In this document: positions 51,217 to 59,038 of the stretch, piece by piece
Position numbering within the stretch: the stretch's first letter is position 1
How the letters are laid out: each line of letters starts with the position of its first letter
NCBI GenBank assembly: GCA_029262795.1
Contig: JAJCYT010000032.1
Location: forward strand, 54,378-118,377
Direction: 5' to 3'
Length of the DNA: 64,000 nucleotides
Source: Candidatus Fraserbacteria bacterium
GTDB taxonomy: Bacteria > Bipolaricaulota > Bipolaricaulia > RBG-16-55-9 > JAJCYT01
The notes under the pieces: model-generated
The model's database searches: none
Seen by the model: the letters and a program-made list of their open reading frames with translations, nothing else
What the model was told of the DNA's origin: nothing
Made by a program: the position numbers and the translations under genes

Positions 51217-52749
51217 ATGAGAAAAGAAATATTGTTTGGTGTTATCGTGGGCGTTGTACTGGCCAGCGGGTTGTTTTGGGTGTTTGCCGAAACGGATAAT
51301 GATTCGGCCACTCAAGCGGCGATTGAATTGCACTCTCAATCTTCGAGCACATTGCAGGCTCAAAACCCAGCGCCAATTACGAGCGCACAGCCTCCCACTG
51401 TAGAGCATGCGACACAGACACCCGTTATTCTTTCTCCGGATGGTATTTCATTAGGGAATTTGAGCAAAGATGATCTGCAAATCTTGATCACTGCTTCGGG
51501 TCAAAATGCGATCAAATCTGCCATCGAAAAAGTCAGTCCTTCCGTGGTGCAAATTGAAGTGGTACGTCCTGGAGGCAATGCTTTTTCCAGTGCGAACTCC
51601 TCAGGTTCCGGTTTTTTCTTTGAGTATGAAAATCAGATTTTCATTATGAGCAACAACCATGTGACCGAAAATGCTAGCAGGATTAACATTATCACTGAGC
51701 AGGACTGGGAGTTTGAGGCCGAAGTCGCGGGTGCCGATGCCGACATTGATATTGCCGTGCTGCGCATCAAAGATTTTAAAGGCCGCGATGTGCCCACCGT
51801 TAAATTCGGCGATTCTGAAAACGTGGAAATTGGCGACTGGGTGGTGGCGATTGGTAACCCTTTGGGTTTGGCACACACGGTGACTGCAGGCATCATCAGC
51901 GCCTTGGGTCGCAACATTCGCAACCCCAACACATCAAACCGTTTTCGGGCTTTAATTCAAACCGATGCCGCCGTCAACCCGGGCAACTCTGGTGGGCCTT
52001 TGGTCAATGCATTAGGTGAAGTGGTGGGCATCAACACCATGATTGTGACCAATTCCGAAGGCCTGAACTTCGCCATCAACATCAACGAAGTGAAGCGTGC
52101 CTTGCCAAGTCTGGTTCAGGAAGGTCAAGTTACCCGCGCTTGGTTGGGTGTTTTTATTAGTGAATTGAATGATGAGGTCACCGAAGCGCTTAACGTGCCT
52201 GATGGCCAAGGTATCTTGGTTGAAGATGTGATTTCTCCAGGGCCATCTGATGATGTTTTGCAGGGTAACGATGTAATTACCCATGTTGAAGGGGTGCGCG
52301 TCAACAGCATCATTGAGCTTCAGGATGAGATCATGTACAAGCAAGTGGGCCAGGTGGTTCGACTGGGTGTGATTCGCAACGAACAACCCATCAATATTGA
52401 GGTGACGTTGGGAAGCCGACCTACTCAAGAAGAGTTGAACAACCAAGCTAATTCTAACTCGACGCTAGAAAAATTTGGACTGGTTGTTGTGCCAAACACC
52501 GCTTCATTGGCTGAACGGCTAGGATTGAGCCTTGATACGGGTATGGTTGTCTACGGAGTGATTCCGGGCACCAGGGCATCAACCGCCATGCTTAACTTTG
52601 AAGAAGGCGATGTGATTGTTGAAATCAATGATCAACCCATTGTTTCAGCAGAAGACTGGGAAGTATTTGTGGAACCTTTAAGTGACAATCAACCTGTAAC
52701 TCTAAAGGTATTGAGAGATGGTTTGAGTATTACCATGACGCTTCCATAA
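51217..52749 (+). CDS. HtrA-like trypsin/PDZ serine protease 2
   Basis: 510 residues. Signal anchor (about 6-24), Ser/Gln/Pro-rich linker, the same pre-protease segment as the first HtrA (LSKDDLQILITASGQNAIKSAIEKV), then the triad His148 (SNNHVTENAS), Asp178 (DADIDIAVLRI) and Ser258 (VNPGNSGGPLVNALGE). Two PDZ-like domains follow. It lacks the acidic insertion of about 25 residues that the first HtrA has between the start of the protease domain and His159. Envelope protein quality control is the likely role. A strong terminator follows. Confidence 0.96.
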   Translation: MRKEILFGVIVGVVLASGLFWVFAETDNDSATQAAIELHSQSSSTLQAQNPAPITSAQPPTVEHATQTPVILSPDGISLGNLSKDDLQILITASGQNAIKSAIEKVSPSVVQIEVVRPGGNAFSSANSSGSGFFFEYENQIFIMSNNHVTENASRINIITEQDWEFEAEVAGADADIDIAVLRIKDFKGRDVPTVKFGDSENVEIGDWVVAIGNPLGLAHTVTAGIISALGRNIRNPNTSNRFRALIQTDAAVNPGNSGGPLVNALGEVVGINTMIVTNSEGLNFAININEVKRALPSLVQEGQVTRAWLGVFISELNDEVTEALNVPDGQGILVEDVISPGPSDDVLQGNDVITHVEGVRVNSIIELQDEIMYKQVGQVVRLGVIRNEQPINIEVTLGSRPTQEELNNQANSNSTLEKFGLVVVPNTASLAERLGLSLDTGMVVYGVIPGTRASTAMLNFEEGDVIVEINDQPIVSAEDWEVFVEPLSDNQPVTLKVLRDGLSITMTLP

Positions 52750-52777
52750 AGTGTTAAGCTAAACTGATTTTAAAATG

Positions 52778-52814
52778 AACCCCCCGACCACAAGCGTGGC
52801 CGGGGGGTTTTGTT
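52778..52814 (+). terminator. Intrinsic terminator of htrA 2
   Basis: AACCCCCCG (52778) pairs with CGGGGGGTT (52801), with an inner CAC/GTG pair, followed by TTGTTTT. Confidence 0.9.
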
Positions 52815-52834
52815 TTAATAAGCACATGATTTGG

Positions 52835-52863
52835 TTGACAGAATCAAAGCCAGTGGTTATAAC
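52835..52863 (+). promoter_or_regulatory. Promoter of the tRNA pair
   Basis: TTGACA (52835-52840), 17-bp spacer, TATAAC (52858-52863); +1 near 52870, 30 bases before tRNA-Gly. Confidence 0.7.
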
Positions 52864-52899
52864 TCGCAGAGTGGTTTACAATAAATATTGAATAAATTT

Positions 52900-52973
52900 G
52901 CGGGAGTAGCTCAATGGTAGAGCGCTGGCCTTCCAAGCCAGATATGCGGGTTCGATTCCCGTCTCCCGCTCCA
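52900..52973 (+). tRNA. tRNA-Gly (anticodon TCC)
   Basis: Full cloverleaf: acceptor GCGGGAG pairs with CTCCCGC, D-arm GCTC...GAGC, anticodon loop CTTCCAA in a CTGGC/GCCAG stem, T-loop TTCGATT. CCA is encoded. Confidence 0.97.
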
Positions 52974-53148
52974 TATTTTACATTTGGCTTACGGTATATT
53001 CATGTGTTTGTGTTGGGTCTTTTCACGGAAGCCAGTTTTTAAACGATAGAAAGAACATTCTGTTGTACAAGAATGAATTCAGCGAAAAGAACCCGCATTG
53101 AATTGAATCATGCCCTGCGTAAGCTTAAATATAGTTCAAGCGCAACTT

Positions 53149-53225
53149 GCGCCCGTAGCTCAGATGGATAGAGCACCCGCCTTCTAAGCGGGGGGTCAGG
53201 GGTTCGAATCCTCTCGGGCGCGCCA
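53149..53225 (+). tRNA. tRNA-Arg (anticodon TCT)
   Basis: Acceptor GCGCCCG pairs with CGGGCGC, D-arm GCTC...GAGC, anticodon loop CTTCTAA, T-loop TTCGAAT, CCA encoded. Its last 15 bases are repeated 3.5 kb downstream at 56725-56739, making it the probable integration site of the island that follows. Confidence 0.97.
53211..53225. repeat. Left attachment repeat (tRNA-Arg 3' end)
   Basis: CTCTCGGGCGCGCCA, the 3' end of tRNA-Arg, identical to 56725-56739. Confidence 0.6.
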
Positions 53226-53247
53226 TTTTGATAATTTCTTGATGAGA

Positions 53248-53272
53248 GTCCCATTTCTTGGAGAAGTGGGAC
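53248..53272. repeat. Island-end hairpin, left
   Basis: GTCCCATTTCT-TGG-AGAAGTGGGAC, 11-bp stem with one G-U, 22 bases after tRNA-Arg. A related hairpin lies at 56539-56565. Confidence 0.55.
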
Positions 53273-53295
53273 GTCTAAAATTGGCCTAGAACTGA

Positions 53296-53330
53296 CACAG
53301 GGGAGCCTCGATTAATGAGACTCCCCTGTG
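53296..53330. terminator. Hairpin inside the island's left end
   Basis: CACAGGGGAG and CTCCCCTGTG form a 10-bp perfect stem with a 15-base loop, 50 bases beyond the stop of the prohead-protease-like gene. It probably ends that transcript, though the T-run is poor. Confidence 0.45.
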
Positions 53331-53379
53331 CAGCAAGAAGAGGTAAACAATGAAGAAAGATTCTTATATCTCAGTGTAC

Positions 53380-54405
53380 CTACCGACGATGATACCCCCG
53401 CCGCGCTTCAATGATTTCTTCAATAGATAGTTTCTGAATTTCTTCTTTGAGTTGTTCCAGATATTCTCGTTGTTCCCATCCAGCATCTTCCATTGCAGCC
53501 ACAATTGCCCCCCCTGCTGCAGGTTGAGAAGCCAGATCCACACTACGAAAGTTCTTAATCGCATTGACTTTGATATACATCTCATCCGCAAAATCATCGT
53601 AGCCATAGTCTCCATCAATATCTGCAAAGATAGACACTCCTGTTCCATTTCCACCAGGGGTTGTGGCTTCATCCAAAATGGCTTTGGCCCATCTTTCAGC
53701 AGCTTTGTCTACCACGAGTGTAGCAAACAATCCTTCACCAAAGTCAGGGTGATTTTCGTATGCGGCTTCCTTCAGTAGACCGACGCGGTTGAGGGCAAAG
53801 CCACTGGGCTGCATTGGTTCCAAGTCAGCAGGTAGATGAGAAAACATAGGTTGATACTGACCAAATCCATAGGCCTGTACGGGAACATTTTCAAGCAACC
53901 GCGCACTACGCTGCAACATCTGAGGGGAATATTCATAGTTATTCAATGAACGCCCGGGCTGAATGACTCGAACTCGATAACGTAATCGAGGGAATGCTTC
54001 GCATTGTTCACCTATACAATCGACAGATTCCATAGATATTGGATTAAATTGACCAGGGAAAGGTAGCCCAGAACGCCCAAGTTGCCTACTTTGTTGTTGT
54101 ACTTCTATATCTTTTAGATCAAAAGGCGGTAAATTTCTACCAGGAGTTTGACTCTTAGGTGTAAATGTGGGCTCAAAAAAGTCTGGAGAAACAAGATCTA
54201 TACCTGGCTGAGCAACAAGATCAAGAAGATTTTGTTGACGCGAAATTATTCGATCTAAAACTTCTCTAACATGTTCCTTAATATTAGTTTCTCGAAGTTT
54301 CTCTTTTACAAGTTCTTGGAATCCTTTTTGAACTGTTTGAAAAACTTTTTGAGTAATTCCACTTACAATGATAGATTTATTCTGATGGATTTCATCTGGT
54401 GGCAT
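53380..54405 (-). CDS. Phage prohead-protease-like protein (start uncertain)
   Basis: 341 residues from the first ATG. The central part follows the phage prohead/capsid maturation protease pattern: YRVRVIQPGRSLNNYEYSP, then ALNRVGLLKEAAYENHPDFG, a segment LDEATTPGGNGTGVSIFADI and the conserved end FRSVDLASQPAAGGAI. No other phage structural genes are present. The same frame stays open and protein-like for 61 codons upstream (to 54588, reading EQQKEIFSLIQSEISKITIE and so on) but has no ATG, GTG or TTG. The true start may therefore be non-canonical, or the protein may be made by -1 frameshifting from the preceding gene, which it overlaps in that reading. Confidence 0.6.
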   Translation of the reverse strand: MPPDEIHQNKSIIVSGITQKVFQTVQKGFQELVKEKLRETNIKEHVREVLDRIISRQQNLLDLVAQPGIDLVSPDFFEPTFTPKSQTPGRNLPPFDLKDIEVQQQSRQLGRSGLPFPGQFNPISMESVDCIGEQCEAFPRLRYRVRVIQPGRSLNNYEYSPQMLQRSARLLENVPVQAYGFGQYQPMFSHLPADLEPMQPSGFALNRVGLLKEAAYENHPDFGEGLFATLVVDKAAERWAKAILDEATTPGGNGTGVSIFADIDGDYGYDDFADEMYIKVNAIKNFRSVDLASQPAAGGAIVAAMEDAGWEQREYLEQLKEEIQKLSIEEIIEARRGYHRR

Positions 54406-54566
54406 ATTAGCCTTGATTTGGTCTATTTCAAGATAAACTATATCAAAAGCTTGATCCCATATTCTATCTGTTTCTTCTTTAGAAATTTCAATTGTAATTT
54501 TAGAAATTTCACTTTGAATTAAGGAGAAGATTTCTTTTTGCTGTTCAAAGTTTAAGTCTTTTATGT

Positions 54567-55718
54567 TTAGATCATGTCGGTAAAGAAGTTAACCACATCA
54601 TCAGCAACCCACTCTCCTATCATTCCAGCACCACCCACTATTGTGCCAAATAATCCAATAAAAGGGGAAACAGGCCCAGTAATAGGGTTAGAAGCTCCGG
54701 CTAAGGCTAATAAACCAGCTACGCCCCCGGTTGTTTGAAGTTGTTTAAGAATTTCTAATGTGTCTTCTAATAATACTTCAGCAGAAGCCTGATCAAGATC
54801 TGGATCAATCGCATTAGCAATTGCTTCACTTAAAGAGCTACCTAAGGCAGCGCTCGTTGTTGCATCCGTGATTCTCGAATTAAAGTCTGGCTCAAAGGTG
54901 CTCAGAAAAGCATGGAATGAGATAAAGAAATCTCCTGTGCTTTTTAAACATTTTTCAGGTTCAAAATCATCAATGTTGATATCAAGATAATCTTTGTGAA
55001 TATTTGTAGCAGCTTCCTTTAAATGATCTAACTCAACTTCATCAATTCCTTGCAGGTTTTCGTTGTTGGGGATCTTGTCCAAATTAATAATTACCTTAGC
55101 TAACCAAGCATCGGCACGTTCTATTAGTTCGCCCGACATTGCTTCAGGTAATAATTCGCTCATAGCCTTGTTTGTACAACATCCATCACTGATCTTAGAG
55201 TCTATAAAATAAACAATCCCTGGTAAGGCTTTTTCTATACCGATACGAAAATCAGAAATTGTATTTGTACCTTCAACAAAGTCATCACAAGATACCGCCT
55301 TTGCATTCTCTACAGTTTTAAAAGCGTTTGTTAGCGCTGTTTCAATATCAGAAGCAGTATGTAAGCATAAATTTGAAGCCTTGGCCGCTCTTTCCCTTAA
55401 AATCAACTCAAAATTATGTGCAGACTTTATCAACTCTGCTTTAAAAGTATCGCATTTGTTCTTGTTTCGTTGATTAAAGAGGTCAGCTTCGTGTTCTGGG
55501 TTAAACTCTATTTCTTCTTCATCTTCTGGGTTATTATTGATAAATTCATTTATCAAAACAGCACCTCCAGTTAGCCCTCCTAGGAGAATTGCTAATCCGG
55601 GGTCGATATCAAAATCCGTGCTTCCATCGGGGCCAGTTCCAGGAGGAGGCTCATTTTCATCTATCTCTCGAGATACATTTTTATTGGGTCTAGGAAAATT
55701 ATGTTTTTTCTTTCTCAT
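54567..55718 (-). CDS. Acidic island protein with glycine-rich hydrophobic ends, unknown function
   Basis: 383 residues. Basic N-terminus, Pro/Gly linker, hydrophobic segment GLAILLGGLTGGAVLINEFI (about 41-60), a long helical acidic middle with seven or more Cys (two adjacent in DGCCTNKAM), and a C-terminal stretch TTGGVAGLLALAGASNPITG followed by FIGLFGTIVGGAGMIGEWV. Small-residue hydrophobic runs of this kind can insert into membranes. No family recognised. SD AGAGGTG before the ATG. It lies directly upstream of the prohead-protease-like gene and may be fused to it by frameshifting. Confidence 0.65.
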   Translation of the reverse strand: MRKKKHNFPRPNKNVSREIDENEPPPGTGPDGSTDFDIDPGLAILLGGLTGGAVLINEFINNNPEDEEEIEFNPEHEADLFNQRNKNKCDTFKAELIKSAHNFELILRERAAKASNLCLHTASDIETALTNAFKTVENAKAVSCDDFVEGTNTISDFRIGIEKALPGIVYFIDSKISDGCCTNKAMSELLPEAMSGELIERADAWLAKVIINLDKIPNNENLQGIDEVELDHLKEAATNIHKDYLDINIDDFEPEKCLKSTGDFFISFHAFLSTFEPDFNSRITDATTSAALGSSLSEAIANAIDPDLDQASAEVLLEDTLEILKQLQTTGGVAGLLALAGASNPITGPVSPFIGLFGTIVGGAGMIGEWVADDVVNFFTDMI

Positions 55719-55850
55719 ATAACACCTCTACAAAAATTTAGGATAGATTTTTTAGTCTGATATAACTCTAGAGGATTTCAATGAGTTCATTAAAAGTGAT
55801 ATAATTATTGGTAAGAAAACAGCATTAAATGCTGAAAGAGGGTATTTTTG

Positions 55851-56006
55851 ATGAATTTAACATTTTTTATTTTAGTACTCTTAGGTGTGTTGGGTGTTAT
55901 TTCTTCTTTAGTTTTTGCGCCAAGCAACGATCTTTTTCGTTATTATTTTTCATTTTTGTCCTTTCTTTTGATTAGAGTTTCACTAGCAAGAAATATTAGC
56001 TGGTAA
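55851..56006 (+). CDS. Small hydrophobic protein (51 aa)
   Basis: ATG 55851 to TAA 56006, SD GAGGG ten bases upstream. MNLTFFILVLLGVLGVISSL then a short polar turn and a second hydrophobic segment YYFSFLSFLLIRVSL: two predicted helices. No homologue known to me. It lies in the island ahead of another small membrane protein in the same direction. Confidence 0.4.
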   Translation: MNLTFFILVLLGVLGVISSLVFAPSNDLFRYYFSFLSFLLIRVSLARNISW

Positions 56007-56108
56007 CAATGAAATCCTTAGTCGAAAATAATCCTCTTTTGTTATATGATTTAATATTTGCTTTAAGGACTTAAGCTTTATAAAATTAAGAATGGAGTAA
56101 TAATTGCT

Positions 56109-56498
56109 ATGTATTTAATTGTCTCAATTTTGTTCTACATTTTTTCAATTCTATTTTTCTCAGATTTTTTAAAGGATACAAATAGCGAATTTCTATCAAG
56201 ATTCGCCTTAGGTTTTTCAGCATTAATGATAGGTAGCCTCTCACTCTATAAATATTTTAAGTCGAGATCTTCATCACCTAAGATGCCTTATTTCTTAAAT
56301 AGTTCTAAAACAACATTTTTGGCTTTAGGCATAGTTTTGCCCTTAATAGGAATTAACATAATGGACCGTGCAAAATGGAATATTTTAGATTTCCCTTACG
56401 ATCTTATTTGGGGACTAACCCTCGTAGTTGCAGGTATATTTTCACTTACTCAATTCTTTAAAATTAAGAAAGAACTATCTAATAATTCAACTGACTAA
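56109..56498 (+). CDS. Small four-helix membrane protein, unknown
   Basis: 129 residues, hydrophobic segments at about 3-20, 32-50, 66-85 and 97-116, short basic loops and a polar C-terminus. AT-rich, within the island. The SD GGAG is 12 bases from the ATG, longer than usual. No family recognised. Confidence 0.6.
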   Translation: MYLIVSILFYIFSILFFSDFLKDTNSEFLSRFALGFSALMIGSLSLYKYFKSRSSSPKMPYFLNSSKTTFLALGIVLPLIGINIMDRAKWNILDFPYDLIWGLTLVVAGIFSLTQFFKIKKELSNNSTD

Positions 56499-56538
56499 CA
56501 GTTTCTGCATAGCTTAATATTTGAAATGTTTCACAGAA

Positions 56539-56565
56539 TGTCCCATTTGTTGTAGAGGTGGGACA
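56539..56565. repeat. Island-end hairpin, right
   Basis: TGTCCCA...TGGGACA with 13-base loop; the loop and arms resemble the left-end hairpin at 53248 (shared GTCCCATTT and GTGGGAC). A third, weaker copy lies at 56622-56648. The rest of 56499-56802 shows no gene. Confidence 0.5.
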
Positions 56566-56724
56566 TTTTGAGATGTAAGATGGATAAATCTGGGTCTAAA
56601 AAGCATGTTTACTGAACTGCGTGTCTCGAATTTTAATTAAACGGGACATTTCTATAGCTTCAAAAGGATAACTAGCTTTGGACAGTTCATGTGATAAACC
56701 TAAAATCAGGGTTGGAACATCGCA

Positions 56725-56739
56725 CTCTCGGGCGCGCCA
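56725..56739. repeat. Right attachment repeat (tRNA-Arg fragment)
   Basis: CTCTCGGGCGCGCCA, exact copy of the tRNA-Arg 3' end. Upstream bases (TCAGGGTTGG) still resemble a decayed T-arm. Confidence 0.6.
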
Positions 56740-56802
56740 GAGAAGTCAAACTAACTCTTAATCTTAAACCAAATCTTTTGCGTATTTATGTGTGTCATGC
56801 TG

Positions 56803-56838
56803 AAAGGGCAATCCATGAGATTGGATTGCCCTTTCGTG
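56803..56838 (+). terminator. Intrinsic terminator, probably the original tRNA-Arg terminator
   Basis: AAAGGGCAATCC-8-GGATTGCCCTTT, 12-bp perfect stem followed by a weak T-run (CGTGCGTTTT) on the plus strand. The only plus-strand transcription unit that would need it is the tRNA operon, now 3.5 kb away because of the island. Confidence 0.6.
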
Positions 56839-56858
56839 CGTTTTATCTCAAGGAGAAA

Positions 56859-57584
56859 TTACAAACTTTGAACAAGCGCTGTCACATCATCTGCTCCCAA
56901 ACTGGCGCTGATTTCGTACAGTAATCCATCTTTGATGAAGGCGGCTTCGGTAAACATCATGCGGGTGATGTTTTCATTCACGCGGATTTCAATGTCAAGC
57001 GTGCCTAACAACACCTGTTGACCGTTGATGTCTACAATCTGAAATTCGATATCATCGAATGCATTGAACAAGGCGGCGTCTGCGGGATTGGCGAACTCGA
57101 TGTCGATATCTTCAAAGTCGTCAAACCCTTCGTCAGATGAGTCTCCAAAATCTTCGAAGTCATCTTCAAAAAAGCCATCGGCACAATCAGATGAAGAAAG
57201 ATCATCAAAGTTGATTTCAAATTCATCTTCAGAAGAAGCTTGATCGGTTGAATCAAGCGGTGCTTCATACAGCGCCTGTAATTCTTCAATGGATGCAAAT
57301 TCGCTTGGTGATACACTGAGGCTTACAAAACCTTCTGTGCCATCATCATAGGTGACGATTCCACCACATCGGTCAACAAATGCGTCACTTAAGGAAAAAC
57401 CTTCAGGAACTGTTGCGTTGGTTAATTGTGCCAAGACAGCTTCCACATCCAAGGTGGGCAGTTGTGCTGCAGCTTCAGGTGATTCAGATTGCCCCTGAGT
57501 TAGATTAACAAAACTGAGCAGTCCGAAAACGCCAATGGTGATGATTAAAGCAGTTTTCCATAACATATTTTTTTGATTGAACAT
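56859..57584 (-). CDS. Secreted acidic protein with DUF4367-like C-terminus
   Basis: 241 residues. Signal peptide (about 9-31, ending QGQS), a domain with two Cys pairs, and a Glu/Asp/Phe-rich linker (about 125-165). The C-terminal domain ends AAFIKDGLLYEISASLGADD, the sequence style of DUF4367 domains. The protease at 15029 ends similarly. SD GGATG before the ATG. Its promoter has three CTTCA boxes, shared with the two-component operon downstream of 59.8 kb, so it is probably a target of that regulator. Confidence 0.75.
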   Translation of the reverse strand: MFNQKNMLWKTALIITIGVFGLLSFVNLTQGQSESPEAAAQLPTLDVEAVLAQLTNATVPEGFSLSDAFVDRCGGIVTYDDGTEGFVSLSVSPSEFASIEELQALYEAPLDSTDQASSEDEFEINFDDLSSSDCADGFFEDDFEDFGDSSDEGFDDFEDIDIEFANPADAALFNAFDDIEFQIVDINGQQVLLGTLDIEIRVNENITRMMFTEAAFIKDGLLYEISASLGADDVTALVQSL

Positions 57585-57634
57585 ACAATCATCCTTTCAT
57601 GAGGGTGGGATTTAATTTCGACCCTTCACCATGG

Positions 57635-57678
57635 AGTCTAAAAGCGCTATCTGAAGAAAATGTGAAGAACAACTGAAG
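57635..57678 (-). promoter_or_regulatory. CTTCA tandem operator and promoter of the secreted acidic protein
   Basis: On the plus strand TGAAG occurs at 57652, 57663 and 57674, exact 11-bp steps. On the minus strand the last CTTCA ends 11 bases before TAGACT (57635-57640), giving +1 near 57628 and a 44-base leader. The same layout occurs at 59784-59816. Confidence 0.65.
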
Positions 57679-57732
57679 TACATCTGATCTAATATGGTTT
57701 GAAAATAAAGGCATGGAAAATAAGAATAAGGC

Positions 57733-57795
57733 TTCTAATCCTCCAACCCCCTTTGCATGAAAGAGGTTCCTTCCTCGTCGGAAGAGGGCTAAGGT
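57733..57795. repeat. Dispersed repeat remnant, copy 4 (inverted, diverged)
   Basis: GGCTTCTAATCCTCCAACCC then CCTTTGCATGAAAG: the complement of the right flank seen in the 24.5- and 40.6-kb copies, with a decayed palindrome. The rest of 57679-57901 has no gene. Confidence 0.4.
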
Positions 57796-57901
57796 TGCTT
57801 GTGAAAATCAATGCTGTGAATGAATCAGTGTTCTAAACGAAATAGAGAATGACTTTGCGGCCTCTGGTTTTCCTTCACACAATGCTTATTTTTAAAAGGG
57901 G

Positions 57902-59038
57902 TCAGTTGCTGGTTGGAACAGGCAAATACACGGAGAACTGGCTGCCTCGGTGTAAGCCTTCGCTAGTTACTTCAATCCGTCCATCGTGGGCAGTGATGAT
58001 GGCCTTAACAATGGCTAACCCCAGTCCTGTGCCTCCGCTGTCTCGACTTGGGTCATGGTCAGTGCGATAGAAACGTTTGAAAAGATGTGGCAGGTCTTTG
58101 TTTGAAATGCCCTTGCCTGTATCACAAATTTGGATGATTATGTCTGTCGAATTCGCGCTGGCCGAGACGGTGATGGTGCCGCCATGCGGGGTGTGTTCCA
58201 AGCTGTTGGCCAATAAGTTGTCGATCACTTGACGTAAACGCCTGGGGTCTACATTGAGTTGAGGAAGGTTTGTTTCAATCTTGGTGTTCAGTTGAACGTT
58301 CTGTTCTTGAGCCACCACGACAAAAAAGTCCACGGCGTCTCGAACCAGTGAACTCATATCTGTGGGGTGAGCATCCAATGTCAATTGTTCGGCCTCTGCC
58401 TGAGCCAGCAAGTGCAAGTCATTGACCAAGCGGTTTAGATGGCGTGTTTGATTGTAAAGTAAGCCGATTTCGGCATTGTTTGGAGAATACACGCCATCTA
58501 AAATAGCGCGTAAATTGCCTTCCAAAACCGTCAACGGTGTACGAAGTTCGTGAGCCACATCAGCCATCAGGTTATGGCGAACCTGTTCAGCTCGTTCCAG
58601 TTGTGCTGCCATGTTGTTAAACGAACTGGCCAATGCTTCAATTTCCTGGCTGCTGTGGACTTCAACGCGATGTTCAAATTCGTGACGCCCAATGGCTTGT
58701 GCCGCCTGGGCCAGTTTGCCAACAGGGTGGCTGATGGAACGACTGAGCCATACACCCGCCAACAACGCTAAAGCAACACTAATACCTAAGGACCACAACA
58801 GCGTGTCTGTTTCTGAAAGCCCAAAAAAGAAGGAAGTTTCTTCCATAAACTGCGCTTCTTGTAAATACTCCATTTCTTCCAAAGTTAGCGATTCAAACTC
58901 TAGATCGAATATTGGGTCATAAATAAGAGGATCAGGTTGATTCCATTCGATGAGAAAATAGGTTAAAACTGGTAGCATGGCAACAAATACAAGCAGCGAT
59001 CCGATAACGAGACTGAGTTTTACCCACATCCGATTCAT
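57902..59038 (-). CDS. Sensor histidine kinase (HAMP-HisKA-HATPase)
   Basis: 378 residues. Helices at about 8-30 and 78-98 enclose a very short, acidic extracytoplasmic loop of about 45 residues. HAMP at about 98-150, HisKA LMADVAHELRTPLTVLEGN with His163, and HATPase with LLANSLEHTPHGG, DTGKGIS and GGTGLGLAIVKAI. BaeS-like layout. ATGA overlap with its response regulator. The acidic loop may bind metal ions or cationic peptides, as in PhoQ; this is a guess. Confidence 0.94.
   Translation of the reverse strand: MNRMWVKLSLVIGSLLVFVAMLPVLTYFLIEWNQPDPLIYDPIFDLEFESLTLEEMEYLQEAQFMEETSFFFGLSETDTLLWSLGISVALALLAGVWLSRSISHPVGKLAQAAQAIGRHEFEHRVEVHSSQEIEALASSFNNMAAQLERAEQVRHNLMADVAHELRTPLTVLEGNLRAILDGVYSPNNAEIGLLYNQTRHLNRLVNDLHLLAQAEAEQLTLDAHPTDMSSLVRDAVDFFVVVAQEQNVQLNTKIETNLPQLNVDPRRLRQVIDNLLANSLEHTPHGGTITVSASANSTDIIIQICDTGKGISNKDLPHLFKRFYRTDHDPSRDSGGTGLGLAIVKAIITAHDGRIEVTSEGLHRGSQFSVYLPVPTSN

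Larger units (their letters stand above)
53226..56739. mobile_element. AT-rich genomic island in tRNA-Arg (3.5 kb, no integrase)
   Basis: The segment between the two 15-bp repeats is clearly more AT-rich than its flanks and encodes only orphan proteins: a phage prohead-protease-like protein, a large acidic protein and two small membrane proteins. TGTCCC...GGGACA hairpins occur near both ends (53248-53272, 56539-56565 and, weaker, 56622-56648). Just after the right repeat is a terminator that faces the tRNA direction and looks like the original tRNA terminator displaced by the insertion. No integrase or transposase is present, so this is a remnant or a satellite mobilised in trans. Confidence 0.55.
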
